From NCBI GenBank assembly GCA_022710815.1, contig JAKLGF010000034.1, positions 1 to 5,491 on the forward strand: a stretch of 5,491 bases of DNA, in the 5' to 3' direction. The translations under genes and the position numbers were made by a program. The stretch is from Patescibacteria group bacterium (GTDB taxonomy: Bacteria; Patescibacteriota; Minisyncoccia; Minisyncoccales; JAGOPM01). This document shows, one piece after another, positions 1-4,298 of the stretch; position 1 is the first letter of the stretch; the number at the start of each line of letters is the position of its first letter. The notes beneath the pieces were generated by a model. The model searched no databases, was not told where the DNA came from, and saw only the letters and a program-made list of their open reading frames with translations.

Positions 1-369
1 TTTAACAATATCGGCCTGGACTTTCTTTCCTTCTGTTCCGGTTTCAGCAAATCCAGCTGAGATAATAATCACTCCACCTACTTTCTTAGCGCAACATTGA
101 TCAATAACTTCAGGAACTGTTTTGGCTGGAACAGCAATAATTACCAAATCAATATCTTCTTTAACATCCAAAAGAGTAGGATAAGTAGGAGTTCCGCAAA
201 CATCTTGCTGAAAAGGGTTAATAGCAAAGATCTTTCTTAATCCTTGGCCTTCCAAAGCATTGCGCAATAATCCCTGGCCAACAGAATTAGGTTTGCAACT
301 GGCTCCCACAATAGCAATTGAGGAAGGATAAAAAATCTTTTCTAAATTTTTTGCGTATTCTTTGTTCAT
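1..369 (-). CDS. acdA: ADP-forming acetyl/acyl-CoA synthetase, alpha subunit (CoA-binding domain), partial at the 3' end
   Basis: The reading frame is open from the ATG at 369 to the window edge and gives 123 residues; the rest lies outside. The visible part is the N-terminal CoA-binding Rossmann domain of ADP-forming acyl-CoA synthetases and succinyl-CoA ligase alpha relatives. It shows IAIVGASCKPNSVG at residues 18-31, the AINP strand end at 49-52, DLVIIAVPAKTVPEVI at 74-89 and GVIIISAGFAETG at 99-111. In this family the alpha subunit binds CoA and carries a phosphorylated histidine in a later domain, which is not visible here. With the beta subunit it would convert acetyl-CoA, ADP and phosphate to acetate, CoA and ATP in the cytoplasm. 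The ATG overlaps the beta stop codon as ATGA and there is no SD motif, so translational coupling is likely. Acyl substrate range cannot be read from sequence; a protein-acetyltransferase-like relative is possible but less likely. Confidence 0.87.
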   Translation of the reverse strand, partial: MNKEYAKNLEKIFYPSSIAIVGASCKPNSVGQGLLRNALEGQGLRKIFAINPFQQDVCGTPTYPTLLDVKEDIDLVIIAVPAKTVPEVIDQCCAKKVGGVIIISAGFAETGTEGKKVQADIVK

Positions 370-983
370 ACTAAGAATTTAAAATCAACAGCTACTGCTC
401 CATTAGGGCTGACAATAATGGGATTAAAATCAATTTCTTTAATATCCTCTTCTTCTGTAGCTAGAGTAGAAATACTGACAATCATTTTAGCTAAAGCATC
501 AATATCTACTGGAGTTTCTCCTCTGGCTCCTGTTAGTATTGGATATCCTTTGATTTCTCTAATCATTTCCATTGCTTCTTTTTGATTAATAGGACAAATT
601 CGAAAAGAAACATCTTTTAATATCTCTACAAATATTCCTCCCAAACCAAACATAATCACAGGACCAAATTGTTTGTCTCTTTTAATTCCAACAATTACCT
701 GTTGTCCTGGATCAGCCATTTTCTGAATTAAAATCCCCGGCTCTATTTGCTTTAAATCATTAAAAGCAGTAACCAATTCCTCTTGGTTCTTAATATTCAA
801 TCTTACTCCGCCTCTTTCTGTTCTATGCAAAACATCGGGGCCCCAAATTTTAGCCACAACTGGATAACCAATTTTCTCTACATATTCAAGAGCCGGCGCA
901 ATATCAGAAAATATTTCGCTAGGCGCAAAATTAATGCTGTGTTTTTCAAGCAATTCCTTACTTCTATTAAATTCTAAAAGCAT
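366..983 (-). CDS. acdB: ADP-forming acetyl/acyl-CoA synthetase, beta subunit (ATP-grasp)
   Basis: This 205-residue protein is an ATP-grasp domain of the ADP-forming acyl-CoA synthetase beta type. Motifs in order are GYPVVAKIWGPDVLHRTERGGV-like residues 39-60 with Lys45 as nucleotide-binding candidate and His53 in the position of the family's phosphorylated beta histidine, the ILIQKM hinge strand at 84-89, FGPVIMFGLGGIFVEILKD at 106-124, and EIDFNPIIV at 183-191 with Glu183, Asp185 and Asn187 as likely metal or nucleotide ligands. The role is phosphate transfer between the alpha histidine and ADP, yielding ATP. It is somewhat shorter than characterised archaeal beta subunits (about 230 residues) because the N-terminal extension is missing; the family LLEKHSI...P segment begins right after the start, so the domain looks complete. 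It is the first gene of a beta-alpha unit with a 4-base overlap, transcribed from the extended -10 at 992-1000. Many homologues are fused alpha-beta chains; here they are separate. Confidence 0.9.
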   Translation of the reverse strand: MLLEFNRSKELLEKHSINFAPSEIFSDIAPALEYVEKIGYPVVAKIWGPDVLHRTERGGVRLNIKNQEELVTAFNDLKQIEPGILIQKMADPGQQVIVGIKRDKQFGPVIMFGLGGIFVEILKDVSFRICPINQKEAMEMIREIKGYPILTGARGETPVDIDALAKMIVSISTLATEEEDIKEIDFNPIIVSPNGAVAVDFKFLV

Positions 984-991
984 ATTAGGTC

Positions 992-1000
992 ATTATACCA
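992..1000 (-). promoter_or_regulatory. Extended -10 promoter of the acyl-CoA synthetase genes
   Basis: Read on the minus strand the sequence is TGGTATAATG, a perfect TATAAT (997-992) preceded by TGn, the extended -10 motif. I see no good -35 hexamer at 16-18 bp spacing, which fits an extended -10 promoter. A start site about 7 nt downstream falls at roughly 985, only one or two bases before the ATG at 983. There is no SD motif, so the mRNA is probably leaderless. Confidence 0.65.
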
Positions 1001-1046
1001 GATCAAGTCTGACAGGGGGTGTGTATAATTCAAGATTTTGGGCAAC

Positions 1047-1077
1047 AAAAAAAGGAGAAGCTTTTGCTCCCCCTTTT
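1047..1077 (-). terminator. Rho-independent terminator of the unknown 256-residue gene
   Basis: On the minus strand, AAAAGGGGGAGC (1077-1066) pairs with GCTTCTCCTTTT (1061-1050) across an AAAA loop, using two G-U wobbles. The T-tract continues to 1047. It lies 32 bases past the TAG stop of the upstream gene and before the acyl-CoA synthetase promoter, so it separates the two units. Confidence 0.85.
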
Positions 1078-1109
1078 GAAACCGTGAGGTTTTTATATTA
1101 TCTTTCTTC

Positions 1110-1880
1110 CTAAATTCGATATCCTAAATATATCATCTCCTCAACAATGACTTTTTTTAGTTCCGTTAATGCTAGATATCTTATGGTTTCATTTTTTTCC
1201 TTTGCAATTTCATTTTCAACTGCCTTGAGGCATGATCGTATCCGAATATTGTTCGCTTGGACTAATCGATCAATCTCCTGCTTGAGAATTTTCTCTACTT
1301 GAGGCCAATCACTTCTATAGAAAGGAGGGTTGGTTCCATAAAATACTTTATCCTCGACTTTCTTCACCAATGTTCGTATATTAAAACCGTCTTTAATTTC
1401 ATTTTCTAGAATATCATTCTCTTGACAGCAAACAGCAATTGCTTGGAGCAGATACTCGCAAATGACCACCTTTTTGAAAATTTCCCAATTAGTGAAACTA
1501 TCGCCAGTATTCGTTCCTTCCGTGTATTTTTCTATCGTTAAGTACGGATTAATTTTTTGATAAATTCGAAGCTCCAAAAAGTTAAAGCGCTCTTCCTTGT
1601 CATAGTTGCAAACTTCTTCTAGTTTTCTTCGTATTTTAATAGGGTCTGTTTCCTTAGCTCTCCAGGGGAGAAATTTCCTTGCCAAGTCAATAACTTTTTT
1701 AGAATCTCGGAAGAATTCTTTGACATAATCTGGAGCAGTACCAAAGTCATAGGAGAAGTATTCTTTGACAGTATTCAATTTCTTACTCTCTACCAGTCTT
1801 CTTACCCCCTCAATTATTTCATCAACACTTATCATCCTCTTTGTTTCTTTTACTTCATTCTCTTTCGAATTGAAACACAT
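1110..1880 (-). CDS. Hypothetical protein, 256 residues, function unknown
   Basis: I do not recognise this protein. It is charged, Lys/Glu/Ile-rich, apparently all-helical and soluble, with no signal peptide or membrane segment. Visible landmarks are a helical N-terminal part (residues 17-41), an aromatic patch YFSYDFGTAPDYVKEFF at 41-57, FLPWRA at 70-75, a short Cys pair at 151-152 within a more hydrophobic helix (138-152), YGTNPPFYRSDWP at 181-193, and a long helical C-terminus from about 194. The six cysteines (2, 91, 141, 151, 152, 217) form no metal motif I can name. The ATG at 1880 is preferred because GAGGT stands 4 bases upstream; the alternative Met16 has AGAGG directly abutting it. 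It is monocistronic, with a perfect-consensus promoter, a leader of about 90 nt and its own terminator. By eye its codons are more mixed (AGG, CGT, CGG, GTC, ATC used freely) than those of gap or the synthetase, which could mean later acquisition. That it is a real gene is well supported; function is not. Confidence 0.8.
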   Translation of the reverse strand: MCFNSKENEVKETKRMISVDEIIEGVRRLVESKKLNTVKEYFSYDFGTAPDYVKEFFRDSKKVIDLARKFLPWRAKETDPIKIRRKLEEVCNYDKEERFNFLELRIYQKINPYLTIEKYTEGTNTGDSFTNWEIFKKVVICEYLLQAIAVCCQENDILENEIKDGFNIRTLVKKVEDKVFYGTNPPFYRSDWPQVEKILKQEIDRLVQANNIRIRSCLKAVENEIAKEKNETIRYLALTELKKVIVEEMIYLGYRI

Positions 1881-1971
1881 TTAAACCTCTAGTCCTACAT
1901 GACTTTTTTCTTTTTGTGGCAAAGGCATAAACCACTATTTAATTTTCATCGGATTTTTTCAATCCTTTACT
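1881..1971 (-). other. Structured 5' leader of the unknown gene, with a 15-codon in-frame upstream ORF
   Basis: From an expected start near 1971 to the ATG at 1880, the leader holds three small dyads on the minus strand: GGATT/AATCC (1965-1961 with 1955-1951), GTGG/CCAC (1935-1932 with 1919-1916), and AGTC/GACT (1904-1901 with 1894-1891). An ATG at 1928, in the loop of the second, opens a 15-codon ORF (MPLPQKEKSHVGLEV). It stops at TAA 1883-1881, directly against and in frame with the main ATG. GAGGT (1889-1885) is the SD. The stems are short, so regulation is only a suggestion; I do not match it to a known riboswitch. Confidence 0.35.
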
Positions 1972-1977
1972 GTCTGT

Positions 1978-2006
1978 ATTATATCATCATATCCCAATTC
2001 TGTCAA
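1978..2006 (-). promoter_or_regulatory. Perfect-consensus sigma70-type promoter of the unknown gene
   Basis: Minus strand TTGACA (2006-2001), a 17-base spacer and TATAAT (1983-1978): both hexamers match the consensus exactly at optimal spacing. The predicted start is about 1971. It begins only 8 bases beyond the gap terminator stem. It is the strongest promoter by sequence in the window. Confidence 0.9.
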
Positions 2007-2010
2007 GCAC

Positions 2011-2040
2011 AACAAAAACCCCTCATTTCTAAGGGGTTTT
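2011..2040 (-). terminator. Rho-independent terminator of gap
   Basis: On the minus strand AAAACCCCT (2040-2032) would pair with AGGGGTTTT (2023-2015) when read as RNA complements, giving a 9-bp stem with an 8-base loop (2031-2024) and a T-rich tail TTTTTGTT ending near 2011. It begins 13 bases past the gap TAA stop. Confidence 0.88.
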
Positions 2041-2053
2041 GACTAAATCTCTT

Positions 2054-3046
2054 TTATCTAGCTGCTTTTAAGCAAAACTCTCCTAATCGGCAGGAATAGG
2101 CCCATTCATTATCATACCAGGCCACAACTTTGACCAAATTACCATTAACCATTGTTAACTCTGCATCTAAAACAGAAGAATGGCTATCCCCTTTGTAATC
2201 CATGGAAACTAATGGTTCCTGGGCTACTTTGAATATTCCTGGAATCTGATTCTTAACAAAGATTTCATTTACTTCTTCTTTGGTTGTTTCTTTGTTAACA
2301 ATGCAAATGAAATCAACAATGGAAACAGTAGGAGTTGGAACTCTCATAGCAATTCCATCCATTTTTCCAGAAAGTGTTTCAAAAATTTTACCTACAGTTT
2401 TAGCAGCTCCAGTGCTAGTGGGAATAATACTCAATCCAGCTGATCTAGCTCTTCTCAAATCTTTATGAGGCAAGTCTAAAATATTCTGATCATTGGTATA
2501 GCTGTGAATTGTAGTCATGAATCCTTTGGCAATTCCCAAATTCTCTTCTAGAATCTTTACTACTGGGGCTAAGCAATTGGTTGTGCATGATCCCATATCA
2601 ATCACATCATCGGTACAAACAGCCAAATCATCATCATTAACTCCAATTACAAATGATTTTACTTTGTCTGGAGTTTTAGAAGGGGCAGAAAGAACAACTC
2701 TTTTAGCTCCAGCCTCAATATGCTTGTGGGCATCATCATATTTAGTAAAGGCTCCTGTGCATTCCAAAACAACATCAACTCCCAAATCTTTCCAAGGCAG
2801 TTTGGTTGGATCTTTTTCAGAAAAGAGTTTTATTTCCTTGTTATTAACTACCATTGCTCCCTCTTTCTCCAAAACTTCAAATCCGCAATGACCATAAGAG
2901 GAGTCATATTTTAATAAATGGATTAAGGTGTGGCTGTCAGTTAAATCATTGATTGCCACAACTTCTAATCCAGGAATATTTTTAATAATATTTCTAAAAG
3001 TTAATCGGCCGATTCTGCCGAATCCATTAATTGCTACTTTTACCAT
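2054..3046 (-). CDS. gap: Glyceraldehyde-3-phosphate dehydrogenase, NAD-dependent (phosphorylating)
   Basis: This 330-residue, full-length type I GAPDH oxidises glyceraldehyde 3-phosphate with NAD and phosphate to 1,3-bisphosphoglycerate in cytoplasmic glycolysis. The NAD fold starts with INGFGRIGR (6-14); Asn33-Asp34 ends the second strand and Asp34 favours NAD over NADP. The catalytic loop is SCTTNC at 153-158 with Cys154, and the partner His181 lies in TTIHSYTNDQ. Leu192-Pro193 in the LPHKDLRRAR stretch is the other usual mark of NAD (GapA-type) enzymes. STGAAK (211-216), MRVPTP (234-239) and WYDNEW (310-315) are present. The two residues before the catalytic Ser-Cys are Met-Gly instead of the usual Asn-Ala. 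The start is fixed by the conserved MVKVAINGFG terminus; there is no SD within 15 bases. It is a single-gene unit with its own promoter and terminator, downstream of the thioredoxin-fold gene and near gpmI, another lower-glycolysis gene. Confidence 0.98.
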   Translation of the reverse strand: MVKVAINGFGRIGRLTFRNIIKNIPGLEVVAINDLTDSHTLIHLLKYDSSYGHCGFEVLEKEGAMVVNNKEIKLFSEKDPTKLPWKDLGVDVVLECTGAFTKYDDAHKHIEAGAKRVVLSAPSKTPDKVKSFVIGVNDDDLAVCTDDVIDMGSCTTNCLAPVVKILEENLGIAKGFMTTIHSYTNDQNILDLPHKDLRRARSAGLSIIPTSTGAAKTVGKIFETLSGKMDGIAMRVPTPTVSIVDFICIVNKETTKEEVNEIFVKNQIPGIFKVAQEPLVSMDYKGDSHSSVLDAELTMVNGNLVKVVAWYDNEWAYSCRLGEFCLKAAR

Positions 3047-3072
3047 ATGTTGTTTTATTATTTTCTACCTTG

Positions 3073-3101
3073 ATTATATTAAACCTCTCTTCTTTTTGCA
3101 A
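3073..3101 (-). promoter_or_regulatory. Promoter of gap
   Basis: Minus strand TTGCAA (3101-3096), 17-base spacer, TATAAT (3078-3073). The -35 matches consensus at four of six positions and the -10 at all six. The predicted start near 3066 leaves a leader of about 20 nt. The AAGGTAG stretch (3071-3065) is too far from the ATG to act as an SD and overlaps the expected start site. Confidence 0.82.
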
Positions 3102-3103
3102 CC

Positions 3104-3128
3104 AAAAACAGCCCCGAAAGGCTGTTTT
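3104..3128 (-). terminator. Rho-independent terminator of the thioredoxin-fold gene
   Basis: On the minus strand AAAACAGCC (3128-3120) and GGCTGTTTT (3113-3105) form a perfect 9-bp stem around a 6-base loop (TTTCGG), followed by one more T at 3104 so the tail reads TTTTT. It lies 12 bases past the TAA stop. The T run ends only 2 bases before the gap -35 hexamer, so terminator and promoter are packed end to end. Confidence 0.9.
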
Positions 3129-3139
3129 GAAATTAGCAA

Positions 3140-4180
3140 TTATTGTCCGCAACCTCCTGTTGAAGGTGTGGCAGCTGCTGTAGGAGCTGTCCATCCTGGT
3201 CCTGGTTGAGGAGATGTTTTATCAAGAGTGGTCTTGCATTCTTCTGGAGCATTGTTGAAAGCATTGCAGATAGCAGTCTTGAATGCTTCGGGAGATCTGT
3301 CAGCTAAATCAATAACTGTATCATTGATAACAATGGTTGGTGATCCCTGAACTCCATACTTGGTATTGAGTTCTTCATGAACTGGATAAATTGGGAATCT
3401 GCCATTTAACCATGAAGCTTTATCATCGTATTTAGCAGTAATTCCAAATTCCTTGTCAGTAGCAGAAATACAAGCATTGAGCTTGGTCTTGTCTACACCA
3501 ACTTTATCCAAACATTTTGCGCTTTCGTTTTTATCAATGAAGCAAGTCAAATAGTCAGCAAACTTGTTATTCTGTTCTTTCTGAATACAGTATTGAAGAG
3601 TGTTTTCATCAACTTCCTGCTTTTCATGCATGGCATAGTTAACGAAATAGATTCCCATGTTAGCTTTGTTTTGCAAAAGCTTTAAAACTGGAAGGTACAT
3701 TTTTTCTGCCTGGAATCCGAATGGGCAGTAGCTCATAACAAACAATTTAACATCAACTTTGTCAGACTTAGGAGCTGATGCAGCAGGAGCCTGTTGGGCT
3801 GCTGGTGCTGGCTGACTGGTATCAACAATCTGAGTGAAAACTAATTTTCCATCTTTAGTGGTATAGAGATCTCTTTTGAAAGCCTGTTCTCCTTCTCCAA
3901 TTGCAATAGTGAACTTGTATAATCCGGCGACTTCTTCTCCGGCTGATGCCAATGTGGCTGGTGGTGAACCTTCTGGAGCTAACAAATTCTCATTAATATA
4001 CTTAACGACTCTCTCAGTGACTTCCTTGGCTGGTCCTGGTTTGATTGTGTTATTTCCTGTTGTTGACGGTTTAACATTCTTTCCGGCAAAAGCTGCCCAA
4101 GAAAATAATGCGACTAAGGCTAAAACTCCAAGGATAACCTTAAGTCCTGAACCGCTCTTTGTTTGCTGTTCTTCTTCCAT
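3140..4180 (-). CDS. Membrane-anchored or secreted thioredoxin-fold (DsbA-like) protein with a CPFG active-site motif
   Basis: The 346-residue protein opens with a short charged N-terminus, then one hydrophobic segment (about residues 13-32) ending in AFA-G, which could be a signal anchor or a cleaved signal peptide; the rest would lie outside the membrane. Residues 50-120 form a small domain with ERVVKYINENLL and YTTKDGKLVF motifs. A Pro/Ala/Gln linker (124-138) leads to a thioredoxin-fold domain starting KLFVMSYCPFG (145-155). Cys152 sits where DsbA proteins begin CxxC, but the second Cys is Gly155. GVQGSPTIVIND (276-287) supplies the cis-Pro281 loop. A helical insert contains Cys198, 213, 223 and 237; Cys305, Cys315 and a tail Cys344 in GGCGQ follow a Pro/Thr/Ala-rich stretch. 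A role in thiol-disulfide chemistry of envelope proteins is inferred from the fold; without a CxxC, isomerase or glutathione-like monothiol activity is as plausible as oxidation. The start at 4180 gives the proper N-terminal signal but has no clear SD. Confidence 0.83.
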   Translation of the reverse strand: MEEEQQTKSGSGLKVILGVLALVALFSWAAFAGKNVKPSTTGNNTIKPGPAKEVTERVVKYINENLLAPEGSPPATLASAGEEVAGLYKFTIAIGEGEQAFKRDLYTTKDGKLVFTQIVDTSQPAPAAQQAPAASAPKSDKVDVKLFVMSYCPFGFQAEKMYLPVLKLLQNKANMGIYFVNYAMHEKQEVDENTLQYCIQKEQNNKFADYLTCFIDKNESAKCLDKVGVDKTKLNACISATDKEFGITAKYDDKASWLNGRFPIYPVHEELNTKYGVQGSPTIVINDTVIDLADRSPEAFKTAICNAFNNAPEECKTTLDKTSPQPGPGWTAPTAAATPSTGGCGQ

Positions 4181-4200
4181 GTTTTTTATTTTCTTTTCCC

Positions 4201-4256
4201 GTAATCATTACAAATGAATACAGAAAGTTATTATTTTATAACTATTTTATTAACTA
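4201..4256 (-). other. AT-rich leader of the thioredoxin-fold gene with tandem near-repeats and a palindrome
   Basis: In plus orientation TTTTATAACTA (4234-4244) is followed directly by TTTTATTAACTA (4245-4256), two adjacent copies differing by one base. Nearer the ATG, GTAATGATTAC (4201-4211, same 5-base arms on both strands around one central base) is a perfect dyad. Both lie just downstream of the predicted transcription start near 4254. They could bind a regulator, but sequence this AT-rich yields such patterns by chance. Confidence 0.3.
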
Positions 4257-4260
4257 GGTT

Positions 4261-4289
4261 ATTATATTAAATCGCCCCTAATTTGTAAA
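4261..4289 (-). promoter_or_regulatory. Promoter of the thioredoxin-fold gene
   Basis: Minus strand TTTACA (4289-4284), 17-base spacer, TATAAT (4266-4261); five of six and six of six consensus matches. The -35 begins 10 bases past the gpmI stop. The predicted start near 4254 gives a leader of about 74 nt. No hairpin terminator is visible between gpmI and this promoter, so some gpmI read-through is possible. Confidence 0.78.
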
Positions 4290-4298
4290 TATATGCTC

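Noticed and set aside
1021..1030. TATAAT on the plus strand at 1024-1029 as a plus-strand promoter
   Set aside because: No -35 at proper spacing, no TGn extension and no plus-strand gene downstream.
1891..1910. AGTC/GACT hairpin followed by a T run on the plus strand, resembling a plus-strand terminator
   Set aside because: The stem has only 4 bp and no plus-strand gene precedes it.
2280..2891. Open frames on the plus strand inside gap
   Set aside because: They are antisense shadows of a strongly conserved gene, with no promoter, SD or recognisable protein.
1881..3088. A shared 10-mer AGAGGTTTAA on the minus strand at 1890-1881 and 3088-3079
   Set aside because: It serves as an SD region in one place and promoter spacer in the other, so a common function is unlikely; a chance AT-rich match is adequate.
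3876..4217. Plus-strand open frame of 113 codons opposite the thioredoxin-fold gene
   Set aside because: It covers the signal and N-terminal coding region of a supported gene; its translation is low-complexity and lacks a start signal.
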